Of a DNA stretch of 36,435 bases, positions 1-7,896 are shown piece after piece. The number at the start of each line of letters is the position of its first letter. Position 1 is the first letter of the stretch. The notes beneath the pieces are model-generated. The model did not search any database. It was not told the DNA's origin and saw only the letters and a list, made by a program, of their open reading frames with translations. Location of the stretch: the NCBI GenBank assembly GCA_002382735.1, contig DFZN01000065.1, positions 1 through 36,435 on the forward strand, read 5' to 3'. A program made the position numbers and the translations under genes. This DNA is from a bacterium UBP11_UBA4055. Its GTDB lineage: Bacteria; UBA4055.

Positions 1-74
1 TAGAGAACAAATACCTATACGGTGACGGATCGAAAGGCTTAAGTTTTGCCATAGGGCAGAAAATATTGTGGTGA
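1..74 (+). CDS. C-terminus of a probable outer-membrane beta-barrel protein (partial)
   Basis: An open frame enters from the left edge (first full codon at 3) and stops with TGA at 72-74. The 23 visible residues end GLSFAIGQKILW. Alternating hydrophobic residues and a terminal aromatic residue are the usual C-terminal signal of outer-membrane beta-barrel proteins recognised by BamA. The family cannot be told from this fragment. The other two frames stop within the first 45 bases. The call rests on a very short stretch and on inference from the terminal motif. Confidence 0.45.
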   Translation, partial: ENKYLYGDGSKGLSFAIGQKILW

Positions 75-80
75 TTAAAA

Positions 81-97
81 TTGCTCCCTTTTTTATT
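81..97 (+). repeat. 17-bp direct repeat, copy 1 (terminator right arm without its left arm)
   Basis: This 17-mer is identical to 566-582, where it forms the right arm and T-tract of a terminator hairpin. Here the matching left arm (AAAGGGAGC) is absent upstream, so the sequence is a terminator remnant just after the stop codon at 74. A consensus -35 box begins two bases later. Confidence 0.7.
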
Positions 98-98
98 C

Positions 99-127
99 TT
101 GACAACTTCAGGACTTCGCATTATATT
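99..127 (+). promoter_or_regulatory. Sigma-70-type promoter of the small lipoprotein gene
   Basis: TTGACA at 99-104 and TATATT at 122-127 are separated by exactly 17 bases. Transcription should start near 134, leaving a leader of about 35 bases that carries a strong GGAGGAGG ribosome binding site before the ATG at 169. Confidence 0.75.
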
Positions 128-168
128 GCGATTTTAGAGTAAATAAATAATTGAGGAGGAGGTTTATC

Positions 169-462
169 ATGAGGAAAACTTTAACATCGTTGGCCTTAGC
201 GGTATTATTAGGCATAACGGTATGGTTATGTTCCGATGATGACAGCAACCCCACAGCTCCGCCGACGAACAATGCGCCTGTTATCAGCGAACTTATTTCC
301 ACGGCTGTCCAAGTCGCGCCGGGCGGCACATCGGACATGTATTGCAATGCTACAGACGAAGACGGAGATGCGTTAAGTTATAACCGGACCTGCACAAGCG
401 GGACATTCTCAGGAATAATGACGGCGCAAAAAACATGGACAGTTCCTGCAGAAGTCGGATAG
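169..462 (+). CDS. Short lipoprotein with a truncated Ig-like segment
   Basis: Predicted 97-residue protein. Residues 1-20 form a hydrophobic signal sequence, followed by Cys21 and an acidic, Ser/Pro-rich linker (SDDDSNP) typical of exported lipoproteins. The lipobox is imperfect: Leu, not Gly/Ala/Ser, precedes the Cys. Residues 35-97 (APVISEL..., ATDEDGDALSY..., TWTVPAEVG) resemble the first strands of an Ig/cadherin-like repeat, but the protein stops where such a domain would normally continue into a second sheet. It therefore looks truncated, or it is a minimal surface lipoprotein. The ATG at 169 is preferred over an upstream in-frame TTG at 151 because GGAGGAGG lies at 154-161. The gene has its own promoter and terminator. 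No substrate or role can be assigned. Confidence 0.6.
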   Translation: MRKTLTSLALAVLLGITVWLCSDDDSNPTAPPTNNAPVISELISTAVQVAPGGTSDMYCNATDEDGDALSYNRTCTSGTFSGIMTAQKTWTVPAEVG

Positions 463-551
463 ATATTAAGAGACGGTTCAGCCAAAAATTCTTAAATGAC
501 AAATTCAGACTGCTTAGAGAAAGAGTAGCCGTGAAGTAACGAACTACGCAC

Positions 552-579
552 AAAGGGAGCTTTTTTTGCTCCCTTTTTT
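552..579 (+). terminator. Rho-independent terminator of the lipoprotein gene
   Basis: Left arm AAAGGGAGC (552-560), a 7-T loop, right arm GCTCCCTTT (568-576), continuing as a T6 tract to 579. The 9-bp stem is perfect. The tsaE promoter starts immediately downstream. Confidence 0.85.
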
Positions 580-582
580 ATT
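566..582 (+). repeat. 17-bp direct repeat, copy 2 (right arm of the intact terminator)
   Basis: Identical to 81-97. The two copies bracket the short lipoprotein gene (468 bases between them). In both places the repeat is followed at once by a -35 box. Confidence 0.7.
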
Positions 583-609
583 GCATAACAACGGGCTTTG
601 GATTAAATT
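581..609 (+). promoter_or_regulatory. Promoter for tsaE placed for a leaderless transcript
   Basis: TTGCAT (581-586) and TAAATT (604-609) are 17 bases apart. The expected +1, seven bases past the last base of the -10, is 616, which is the A of the tsaE ATG. No Shine-Dalgarno sequence lies in the six bases between, consistent with leaderless translation. Confidence 0.6.
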
Positions 610-615
610 TGGGTC

Positions 616-1059
616 ATGAAAAATAATGACGGTGATCTTATATTCGGGACGGCTTCGGAGAAGGGAACGGAAAAAGCCGGTCACAAATTCGCTGAGACGG
701 TGAAGGGCGGAGAAGTTATTCTTTTCTACGGCAGCGTCGGTTCGGGCAAGACGGTCTTCGCGCGGGGTCTGTGCAGAGGTTTGGGATTTGAAGGTTATGT
801 CAATTCGCCCAGCTATATAATAATGAACATGTATTCAGCTGACGAACTCACGATATACCACTATGATCTCTACAGGATAAGTTCGGTCTCGGAGCTTATG
901 GAGATCGGATTCTATGAGTTCGCGGCTCAGGATAAGAGCATCACGCTCGTGGAATGGGCTGAAATGCTTGAGAGTGAAGTTCCCGAAAAGAGGATCGAGG
1001 TGAGAATAGATGTGGTTGAAGAGAAAAAAAGGAAGATCACGATAAAGAGGATAGGTTAA
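616..1059 (+). CDS. tsaE: tRNA threonylcarbamoyladenosine biosynthesis ATPase TsaE
   Basis: 147 residues, normal for TsaE. This P-loop ATPase works with TsaB and TsaD to transfer the threonylcarbamoyl group to A37 of ANN-decoding tRNAs in the cytoplasm. Visible motifs are the Walker A GSVGSGKT at residues 39-46, SPSY at 64-67 (the family's SPTF/Y box), the HYDLYR box around 82-87 and EWAE at 113-116. The stop codon overlaps the tsaB start (TAATG), so the two are translationally coupled. There is no ribosome binding site; the promoter geometry points to a leaderless mRNA starting on the ATG. TsaC and TsaD are not in the window. Confidence 0.95.
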   Translation: MKNNDGDLIFGTASEKGTEKAGHKFAETVKGGEVILFYGSVGSGKTVFARGLCRGLGFEGYVNSPSYIIMNMYSADELTIYHYDLYRISSVSELMEIGFYEFAAQDKSITLVEWAEMLESEVPEKRIEVRIDVVEEKKRKITIKRIG

Positions 1060-1691
1060 TGTATATTCTGGCGGTCGAAACATCGACGGAAAAAGCGTCC
1101 GTATGCCTTCTCAGGGACGGGGAAAAAGTCTCGTACTTTTCAGCGGACGGAACGAGAGCGCACAACAAACTGCTCTTCGGCATGATAGAGGACGCGCTCA
1201 AAGAGGGCGGAATTTCTGTGCGCGAAGTGGATATCTTCGCGGTCGGAACAGGCCCGGGATCTTTCACGGGGCTCAGGGTGGGAGTAAGCGCGGTCAAGGG
1301 AATGGCGATCGGGGCGGGCAAAAAAATAATCCCCGTCAGGTCAATAGATGCGGCGGCTCTGAAAGTTTTAGAAGATCACCCGGATGAAGAGTTCGCCGAG
1401 ATACTGCTCGAAGGAAGACAGAAGGATTATTTTCATGCCCGGTTCAAAAGGGCCGGCGCGGATGTTGATAAAATAAGTAAAATAATAGTTCTACCTTACG
1501 GAGAAAATTGTTATATTAATGGAGTGCGCGCCGGAAATGTGGCGCCGGAATTTGCCGGCACCGCGCCGTATAAAGGCGGATATTATCCGGATGCGTATCA
1601 CATTGCGAAACTGGCTTTCACAAGGCGTGAAAAAGCTTCGACCGACTATTCTTTCGAGCCGGAATATTTTAAGGAATTCAAGGTGAAATAA
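1059..1691 (+). CDS. tsaB: tRNA threonylcarbamoyladenosine biosynthesis protein TsaB
   Basis: 210 residues. TsaB is the inactive ASKHA-fold paralogue that binds TsaD and, with TsaE, forms the t6A transferase. The N-terminal strand MYILAVETSTEKASVCL and the diagnostic GTGPGSFTGLRVG at residues 63-75 identify it. The C-terminal half (after about residue 120) is less conserved, as usual, and a little shorter than in E. coli (231 residues). It overlaps tsaE by one base at the start and cdaA by one base at the end (TAATG both times), so tsaE-tsaB-cdaA forms a tightly coupled operon. Confidence 0.95.
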   Translation: MYILAVETSTEKASVCLLRDGEKVSYFSADGTRAHNKLLFGMIEDALKEGGISVREVDIFAVGTGPGSFTGLRVGVSAVKGMAIGAGKKIIPVRSIDAAALKVLEDHPDEEFAEILLEGRQKDYFHARFKRAGADVDKISKIIVLPYGENCYINGVRAGNVAPEFAGTAPYKGGYYPDAYHIAKLAFTRREKASTDYSFEPEYFKEFKVK

Positions 1692-2482
1692 TGGAACTGT
1701 TCAAGATAGGATTTTTAAGTTTTACGATCGCGGACCTCGCGGATATCCTTCTGTTCACTTTCATCTGTTATAAATTATACGCAGTCGTGAAAGATTCAAG
1801 GGCCACTACGATGTTCATTGGGGTTGCTTTTGTGATAATGCTCGGTATCCTTGCGGATTTTTTGAAACTATCCATAATCTCATGGCTCGTAAACGCCCTC
1901 AAGACAATATTCTGGCTTGCGTTCTTTGTCCTGTTCCAGCCTGAAATTCGAAGGGTTCTGACGCACATCGGACAGAATAAACTTTTAAGACGGTTTCTGC
2001 AGATAAGAACGCAGACTATATTCGACGAGATTACTAAAGCCGCTTTCATGCTATCCGAAAAAAGGATAGGCGGACTTATAGTTCTGCAGAGGAATGTAGG
2101 AATGAAGGCAGTTGTCGAGTCAGGCATACCGATCAAAAGCGAGGTGACTCCCGAACTCATAGTGACCATCTTCAGCCCTTCGTCACCTCTACATGACGGA
2201 GCCGTAGTGATCTCGAACGATCAGATAGTCGCGGCTAAGTGTATTCTTCCCACTACGACAAAAGATATAGGCTCGCAGTTCGGGACCCGCCACAGGGCAG
2301 CGGTCGGGCTGAGCGAGGAAAGCGACGCGATAATAGTGGTCGTATCGGAAGAGACAGGCGAAGTGAGACTGGCATACGACGGCGATCTGCTCAAAACTGA
2401 AAAGGACGAGGATCTGAATAAAAAACTGGAAAAACTATTCAAGTATGAAGGAAAAAAAGAACCTGAAGAAGAAGGAGCCTGA
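1691..2482 (+). CDS. cdaA: Diadenylate cyclase CdaA (c-di-AMP synthase)
   Basis: 263 residues. Condenses two ATP into cyclic di-AMP at the inner membrane. Three hydrophobic segments lie in residues 5-85 (about 8-30, 38-58 and 62-82), followed by the DAC domain with the DGA motif at 169-171 (LHDGAVV) and the GTRHR motif at 198-202, both catalytic in this family. The C-terminus (240-263) is highly charged. A CdaR regulator gene, the usual Firmicutes partner, is not next to it; the following gene is a small acidic ORF that overlaps the end. The shared operon with tsaE and tsaB places second-messenger synthesis under the same promoter as tRNA modification. Confidence 0.95.
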   Translation: MELFKIGFLSFTIADLADILLFTFICYKLYAVVKDSRATTMFIGVAFVIMLGILADFLKLSIISWLVNALKTIFWLAFFVLFQPEIRRVLTHIGQNKLLRRFLQIRTQTIFDEITKAAFMLSEKRIGGLIVLQRNVGMKAVVESGIPIKSEVTPELIVTIFSPSSPLHDGAVVISNDQIVAAKCILPTTTKDIGSQFGTRHRAAVGLSEESDAIIVVVSEETGEVRLAYDGDLLKTEKDEDLNKKLEKLFKYEGKKEPEEEGA

Positions 2483-2645
2483 CGAGAGCATTGAAAATGT
2501 GCTCGGAGACCTGATCGATGAAGAATTTTTGGAGATGATAGAACTCATTGAGCTACAGAAACAGGGAAAGATCACTCCCGAACAGATGAAAAAACTTGAG
2601 TATATAAGAAAGACCAGAGAAAATCTTTACGGCGGAGACGCATAG
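2445..2645 (+). CDS. Small acidic/helical hypothetical protein overlapping the cdaA end
   Basis: 66 residues, starting inside the last 38 bases of cdaA in another frame and ending one base before the convergent hldD stop. It opens with a lysine-rich stretch (KEKKNLKKKEPDE) and continues as a strongly charged, probably helical segment (EEFLEMIELIELQKQGKITPE). No membrane segment or known motif. No obvious Shine-Dalgarno precedes the ATG, so translation may be coupled to cdaA. The overlap and small size make it less certain than its neighbours. It could be a small cofactor of CdaA, but nothing in the sequence shows this. Confidence 0.55.
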   Translation: MKEKKNLKKKEPDESIENVLGDLIDEEFLEMIELIELQKQGKITPEQMKKLEYIRKTRENLYGGDA

Positions 2646-2646
2646 A

Positions 2647-3624
2647 TCAGTCACCGAGATGTTTGTCTTTCATAAGATAATTACTTATATAATCCTTTAT
2701 GCCATCCTCAAGCGAAGTGAAATTCAATTCGATCCCTGTTTTTTCAAGCGACGAATTATCCGATTCAGTGAAATACTGATATTTACCTTTAAGCTCCTCA
2801 GGCATTTCAAAGTACTCGACCGATCTTTTCATATTCATACTTTCAAATACAGCCGAGGCAAGATCGTTCCAGCTTCTCGCTTTCCCGCTGCCCAGGTTGA
2901 ACAGGCCGGTGATGTCAGGTCTTTCGAGCATATCGCAGATGATTCGGGAGCAGTCTTTCACATAGACAAAATCCCGTACCGAATCCCCGTCTTTCCAATT
3001 GTCGTTATATGACTTGAAAAGCCTGATCTTTCCGGTGCTTTTTATCTCTCCGTAGGCTTTGAAGATCTTGCTGCTCATATCGCCTTTATGATATTCGTTC
3101 GGTCCGTAAACATTGAAGAATTTTATTCCTGTTATGCGGTCAAAAAATTTGTTCTTCTTTGCATAGAGATCGAACATCTGCTTTGAATATCCGTACATGT
3201 TGAGGGGCCTCTGATCCTCAAGTTTACCGAGATCTTCCGAAAATCCCTTCTTTCCGTCACCGTAGGTCGCGGCGCTTGAAGCGTAAATAAATCTGATATT
3301 ATTATTGATACAGTAACCGGCGAGCATTTTTGTGTATTCATAATTGTTATATGAAAGGTACGAGCAGTCCTTTTCGGTCGTTGAAGAACACGCACCCATG
3401 TGTATAACGGCTTCCAGGTGTGAGTAAGCACCGTCCCCGGACATGACCTCTTCCAGAAGATCGTCCTTCTCGATATAGTCAGCGTATTTAAGTGCCCTGA
3501 GGTTCTTCCACTTTTCTTTCATACCGAGATGATCGGAAATTATTATGTTTTCGATCCCTCTTCTGTTGAGCTCCCATACTACTGCGCTGCCGATAAATCC
3601 CGCGCCGCCGGTCACAAGTATCAT
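2647..3624 (-). CDS. hldD: ADP-L-glycero-D-manno-heptose 6-epimerase HldD
   Basis: 325 residues, an extended SDR enzyme that makes the heptose donor for the LPS inner core, so it implies an LPS outer membrane. The Rossmann motif GGAGFIGS is at residues 6-13; HMGACSSTTEKD at 75-86 is the family-specific form (E. coli HEGACSSTTEWD); the catalytic Tyr-x3-Lys is Y144-K148 in MYGYSKQMFD. The start follows an AGGAT site nine bases after the stop of the upstream lipoprotein gene, suggesting co-transcription. Other heptose genes (gmhA, hldE) are not nearby. Confidence 0.93.
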   Translation of the reverse strand: MILVTGGAGFIGSAVVWELNRRGIENIIISDHLGMKEKWKNLRALKYADYIEKDDLLEEVMSGDGAYSHLEAVIHMGACSSTTEKDCSYLSYNNYEYTKMLAGYCINNNIRFIYASSAATYGDGKKGFSEDLGKLEDQRPLNMYGYSKQMFDLYAKKNKFFDRITGIKFFNVYGPNEYHKGDMSSKIFKAYGEIKSTGKIRLFKSYNDNWKDGDSVRDFVYVKDCSRIICDMLERPDITGLFNLGSGKARSWNDLASAVFESMNMKRSVEYFEMPEELKGKYQYFTESDNSSLEKTGIELNFTSLEDGIKDYISNYLMKDKHLGD

Positions 3625-3633
3625 AAATTTATC

Positions 3634-5337
3634 CTACTGTTTTAGTTTTGCCATCTCTTCCTGTAAAGCAATGAAGAAAGGTTTGCTGAACTTTGTTTTA
3701 AGAACAAATCTGCTTTCGGCCTTCTCGCCTTTCCAGGCTCCGCCTGCATAGAGGTAGTCGAATTTACCCGCGAAGGCATCGGTCTTTGCGTCGATGATAC
3801 TCTCACCTCCGGATATACCGACGAAGAACTGGTAAATACTTTTGGCCGCGATATATGTTTCATTGATATCGAGATACAGGCAGCTCTGGTCGTTCTCGAG
3901 CTGTTTTTTCAGTGCGCCGTCCATATTATCGGTGAAAGGTTTATCCTTTTTATTCATGGCACCTGCGGCCATCTCTTTTGATGTGCATAACGAAACATTG
4001 TCGCCTTCGATGACAATATAGGCCATCATCATCTGGATGTTGACCGAATAGACCGAAACATTTCCGCCGATCTCGATGTCAGTAAATGTCTGAGCGGGGT
4101 CAGCCTTAGTCATGTTCGCCTTGGGACCGATCTTTTCAAGCGTGGCAATAAAAGCGGCGGGGTCCTTTACATTGAAATTGAGAACTGTGTTGTAGTTCAT
4201 CATATTAATAGTGCTTCCGTCGTACATTCCCAGACTTATACTTCCTGCGAGCCGGTCTATAAGCTCGGTCTGAAGATCGATGCCGGTCTGGTTCTTAATG
4301 TTTAAAAGCTCCTGCTCGTAGCTTTGTTTTGATTCAAGAGGAAGAGTTTCGAGAATGAAGCTCATATATTCGGAAGCGTTCAGGAATGCGGAAAAAAGAA
4401 GAGCGGGATTCTTGTTCATTCCCAGAACGACAGATCTGTCTGCTTTTACATTCTCGATCATCTTGCTGAAAGGATTATTTGCATCGATAAAAGCAGACAT
4501 ATCTATCGCAAAATCGCTCTTTTCAAGATCGACAGAAAATCCCACGCCTCTGTAATACTTCATGTATTCGAGGGATTTTATATTATTTTCGCCCATGATA
4601 GGATTAAGGCTGAGTTCTTTTAGAGCTTCTTCGTTATTCAGGATCAGATTCTTGAAATCAATGTAGAAACCGATGTCGCTTCCGAGTTCGACTGACGAAG
4701 CTGTCTCTTTATAATTGGGTGTATCAGCCAGCTTTTTGGTCTTTTCAAATACATTCTGTGCCGTTGAAGCTGAGTTGAAGGCCATTCGGAAAACCAGATA
4801 GTCCGCATCATTTTTTACAGTGACCTTAACTTCAGGCTCCTCAGATTTTACAATGATCAGCATTCCGTTCTCTTCCGTCACTGTCGTAGTTTCGTCTTTT
4901 TTGGAGTTTATCACTTCTTTTAAGCGGGCATAAGCATTTTGTCCGTCGGTTACAGGGAACAGAATGTCGATGTCGGCGCTTGTTTCTTCGCCTTCATTTC
5001 CTTTGATCTTAAGGCCGCTGACAACGATACCGAATTCTCTGTTGATGTCCAGACCTGCTTTATCGAATTCGGCAGGGTTCATCGGATCAAAGCCGAGAAC
5101 TTCAATCACTTCGCTTCTGTCGGCAGGTACAGGTTCGCCCATGAACTTGTCCGGTCCGGCGCCAAAAGTAGTGAACAGTTTTTGCGCTGATGAAAATCTC
5201 AGCATCGCCACTGTATTTTCGGGAGCGTATTTTTTTGCTATCTCCGAATCTGTCGTTTTCTTTGCTTCAGTTTTTCCGGAACATCCCGCAAAGGCGATGA
5301 TGAACATTAAAGATACAAGAACAAATATCTTTTTCAT
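3634..5337 (-). CDS. DUF3352-like lipoprotein
   Basis: 567 residues with a clear lipoprotein signal: MKKIFVLVSLMFIIAFAG then Cys19 (lipobox AFAGC). The mature part begins with a Lys/Thr-rich linker, then 'AKKYAPENTVAMLRFSSAQKLF', the kind of opening seen in DUF3352 family proteins (large periplasmic lipoproteins of unknown role). The rest is mixed alpha/beta with repeated patterns such as DIGFYIDFKNL and VLGMNKNPALLF and no catalytic motif I can name. A good GGAGGA site lies upstream of the ATG. Directly upstream of hldD and probably in the same transcript. Membership of DUF3352 is my recognition, not a search result; the function is unknown. Confidence 0.7.
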   Translation of the reverse strand: MKKIFVLVSLMFIIAFAGCSGKTEAKKTTDSEIAKKYAPENTVAMLRFSSAQKLFTTFGAGPDKFMGEPVPADRSEVIEVLGFDPMNPAEFDKAGLDINREFGIVVSGLKIKGNEGEETSADIDILFPVTDGQNAYARLKEVINSKKDETTTVTEENGMLIIVKSEEPEVKVTVKNDADYLVFRMAFNSASTAQNVFEKTKKLADTPNYKETASSVELGSDIGFYIDFKNLILNNEEALKELSLNPIMGENNIKSLEYMKYYRGVGFSVDLEKSDFAIDMSAFIDANNPFSKMIENVKADRSVVLGMNKNPALLFSAFLNASEYMSFILETLPLESKQSYEQELLNIKNQTGIDLQTELIDRLAGSISLGMYDGSTINMMNYNTVLNFNVKDPAAFIATLEKIGPKANMTKADPAQTFTDIEIGGNVSVYSVNIQMMMAYIVIEGDNVSLCTSKEMAAGAMNKKDKPFTDNMDGALKKQLENDQSCLYLDINETYIAAKSIYQFFVGISGGESIIDAKTDAFAGKFDYLYAGGAWKGEKAESRFVLKTKFSKPFFIALQEEMAKLKQ

Positions 5338-5458
5338 TGTTGGTTTCCTCCATTAATTTCAATATTATCTCTCAGCTTTCAGGTTACTTTCTGCTGTTAC
5401 CGTAAATTTAACGGACTTTTATGTTAAAATCAAGGAAGTAAAAAAAATTATTTAGTTC

Positions 5459-5487
5459 TTGCTTGTAGCGGGCTGAATAAATATATT
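5459..5487 (+). promoter_or_regulatory. Promoter for the MBL-fold gene placed for a leaderless transcript
   Basis: TTGCTT (5459-5464) and TATATT (5482-5487) have a 17-base spacer. The predicted +1 is 5494, the A of the ATG, the same geometry as the tsaE promoter. No Shine-Dalgarno sequence is present. The rest of the 156-base gap (5338-5493) holds the leader of the divergent lipoprotein gene and a quasi-palindrome (CCGT, 7 bases, ACGG) at about 5400-5414; I saw no clear -35/-10 pair for the minus strand. Confidence 0.6.
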
Positions 5488-5493
5488 TTAAAC

Positions 5494-6441
5494 ATGAAAT
5501 TAAAATTCTGGGGTGTAAGGGGCAGTATAAATTCTCCGCTGAGCCCCGAAAAATACAGGGAAAAGATAGAAAAAGTACTTTCTTTTTCTTACGGTGAGGA
5601 CATTTCGGACAAAAAGAAGATCAGTGATTTGATCGATTCGCTCCCGGCTCATCTTTCTACGACTTACGGCGGGAACACTTCCTGCGTGACAGTATCGGAT
5701 GATTCAACCCTTCTCATACTGGATGCAGGTTCGGGTATGAGGAATCTCGGTAATGAACTTATCAGCGGAAAGTTTTTCAACAGCGGTATCAGCGAATATA
5801 ATATTTTTCTGTCGCATCTTCATCTCGATCACATAAACGGACTCCCTTTTTTTTCTCCGGTCCACTTCCCGACGGTCAGACTGAATTTTTACTCTCATTA
5901 TAAAGATTTTGAGAAAATGCTTGAACTGCAGCAGGATTTCAATTTTTTTCCGGTCAGCTTAAAGTCCCGTCCGAGCACTAAAAAATTCAATGTTTTAAAA
6001 GAAGATGAAGTAATCAGCATCGGAAATTTCACTGTGAGCTCAAAAAAACTCAACCACCCAAACGGTTCTTACGCATTCAGTGTTGAATCCTCAGGGAAAA
6101 AAGTCGTATATGCTACGGACGCCGAATATACTGCGGGGACAGTTCTTGAAGCCTTCTTTCCCTTTTTCGGCAAAGCCGATATTCTGATTTTCGATACACA
6201 GTACGATTTCAACGAGCTGGCCGGGAGGTTCAGTTTCGGGCACTCGACTGCGGAGATAGGAGTTGATGCCGCAGTGAACTCGGAAGTGAAAAAACTGCTT
6301 CTTTTCCATCATAATCATGAGAGCGACGACGAGAAAATATGCTTGATGTACGATTCGGCAAAAAAATACATGAACTACAAATATCCCTCGGCATCAGTCG
6401 AGATAATCATCGCAAACGAGGGAATGGAATTCGATCTATAA
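5494..6441 (+). CDS. Metallo-beta-lactamase-fold hydrolase (cyclic-nucleotide-phosphodiesterase/PhnP-like)
   Basis: 315 residues. N-terminal MKLKFWGVRGSI and YGGNTSC (58-64) match the MBL subgroup that includes PhnP-like and response-regulator-linked phosphodiesterases. Metal ligands: SHLHLDH at 107-113 (H108, H110, D112, H113), H188 or nearby, D209 in ATDAEY, and H272 in LLFHHNH. The GHS motif at 249-251 is also typical. A 50-residue insertion (about 15-55) separates the first strand from the GGNTSC loop. Probably a soluble phosphodiesterase or phosphoesterase; the substrate cannot be read from the sequence. No ribosome binding site; see the leaderless promoter. It stands 12 bases before pepD. 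Confidence 0.85.
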   Translation: MKLKFWGVRGSINSPLSPEKYREKIEKVLSFSYGEDISDKKKISDLIDSLPAHLSTTYGGNTSCVTVSDDSTLLILDAGSGMRNLGNELISGKFFNSGISEYNIFLSHLHLDHINGLPFFSPVHFPTVRLNFYSHYKDFEKMLELQQDFNFFPVSLKSRPSTKKFNVLKEDEVISIGNFTVSSKKLNHPNGSYAFSVESSGKKVVYATDAEYTAGTVLEAFFPFFGKADILIFDTQYDFNELAGRFSFGHSTAEIGVDAAVNSEVKKLLLFHHNHESDDEKICLMYDSAKKYMNYKYPSASVEIIIANEGMEFDL

Positions 6442-6453
6442 GGAGGAACTCTT

Positions 6454-7896
6454 ATGATATCAGGACTTGAACCGGCATCAGTTTGGAAATATTTCTCGGA
6501 GATAAGCGCGATACCGAGGATGTCAGGGCATGAGGAAAAGATCATTGATTATCTTGAGAGTTTTGCAAATGAGAGAGGACTCAAGTTCAAAAAAGATGCC
6601 GCAGGAAATGTCGTTATATCCAAACCTGCGCGCCCTGGAAAAGAAAGTTCTCCCTGCGCCGTTCTCCAGTCCCATGTCGATATGGTCTGCGAAAAGAACG
6701 AGGGTACGGATCACGATTTCTTGAACGACCCTCTCGATCTTTTCGAGGAGAACGGCTTCGTGAGGGCGAGTGGCACGAGCCTCGGCGCGGACGACGGCAT
6801 GGGCGTCGGCGCGGCACTTGCGCTGCTTGACAGCGATGATGTCGGCCACGGGCCGCTGGAATGCCTGTTCACCGTGGACGAGGAGACAGGTCTTACAGGC
6901 GCGAACGCGCTGGAGGAAGGATTCGTAAGCGGAAGGATACTGCTTAACATGGACTCCGAGGAGGAGGGCGCGGTCTATATCGGATGCGCCGGCGGTAAAA
7001 CTACAAGCATATTCAAGTCAGTCCCGGAAAGACTTAAAAGTGAAAAACAGCTAAGTTATACGGTCAAAATTGACGGATTGAGGGGCGGACATTCAGGACT
7101 CGCGATCAACAGCGGGCTCGGGAACGCCATTATTCTTCTTGCCAGATTTTTGTGGGTCCTGGACGATAAGATAAATTTCGACCTTGCGGAGATCAGAGGC
7201 GGGGAAAAACATAACGCTATACCCAGGGAAGCGATGGCTGAGATATGTATCAATGAGGAAGATCTGCCTATACTTGAAACGAAAATATCAAAATACACCG
7301 AAATATACAAAAACGAACTGAGGAAGACCGATGAGGGAGTAAAACTGTCCCTGAAAAAGAATAATGAGTGTATGCCGGTTCTTCCCGAAAAAGAAAAATC
7401 GCGCCTTCTGAATCTTCTGTATTCATTCCCGCACGGAGTATTCGCGATGAGCCCGGACATCAAAGGGCTCGTGCAGACTTCAACGAATATGGCCTCGGTA
7501 TCAGTTCAGAAAGACGGCATCCAGATACTCACAAGTCAGAGAAGCTCCGTCGAATCATCGATACACGATGTTTCTTCAAAGGTGATCTCGCACGCACTCC
7601 TCGCCGATTACGAATATATCAGCAAAGATCCCTATCCCGCCTGGACTCCCGATCCCGATTCCCCGCTGTTGAAAAAGGCGGTCGCAGCGCACGAGGAGCT
7701 TTTCGGGGAAAAACCCGAAATTAAGGCTGTTCACGCAGGTCTTGAGTGCGGTATAATCGGAAGAAAATATCGCGGGATGGACATGATATCTTTCGGACCT
7801 GATGTTTACGGTGCTCATTCGCCTGACGAAAAAGTTAGGATAGTATCTGTCGGCAACTTCTGGAATTTTTTAATATCGATAGTTCAAAAGATATAA
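6454..7896 (+). CDS. pepD: Aminoacyl-histidine dipeptidase (PepD, peptidase family M20C)
   Basis: 480 residues, the normal PepD length. A zinc aminopeptidase that cleaves dipeptides (Xaa-His and others) in the cytoplasm. Zinc ligands and catalytic residues are visible: HVDMV at 74-78 with H74 and D76, GADDGMG at 111-117 with the bridging Asp, and VDEETGLTGA at 141-150 with the catalytic Glu pair. HSGL around residue 213 belongs to the lid/dimer domain. The start is set by AAGGAGGA just upstream. The ABC ATPase ATG follows the stop codon directly (TAAATG), so the genes share a transcript. Confidence 0.95.
   Translation: MISGLEPASVWKYFSEISAIPRMSGHEEKIIDYLESFANERGLKFKKDAAGNVVISKPARPGKESSPCAVLQSHVDMVCEKNEGTDHDFLNDPLDLFEENGFVRASGTSLGADDGMGVGAALALLDSDDVGHGPLECLFTVDEETGLTGANALEEGFVSGRILLNMDSEEEGAVYIGCAGGKTTSIFKSVPERLKSEKQLSYTVKIDGLRGGHSGLAINSGLGNAIILLARFLWVLDDKINFDLAEIRGGEKHNAIPREAMAEICINEEDLPILETKISKYTEIYKNELRKTDEGVKLSLKKNNECMPVLPEKEKSRLLNLLYSFPHGVFAMSPDIKGLVQTSTNMASVSVQKDGIQILTSQRSSVESSIHDVSSKVISHALLADYEYISKDPYPAWTPDPDSPLLKKAVAAHEELFGEKPEIKAVHAGLECGIIGRKYRGMDMISFGPDVYGAHSPDEKVRIVSVGNFWNFLISIVQKI

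Noticed and set aside
463..550. Frameshifted continuation of the small lipoprotein
   Set aside because: Neither shifted frame after 462 continues an Ig-like pattern (one stops at once, the other gives a basic peptide), so a simple frameshift does not explain the short protein.
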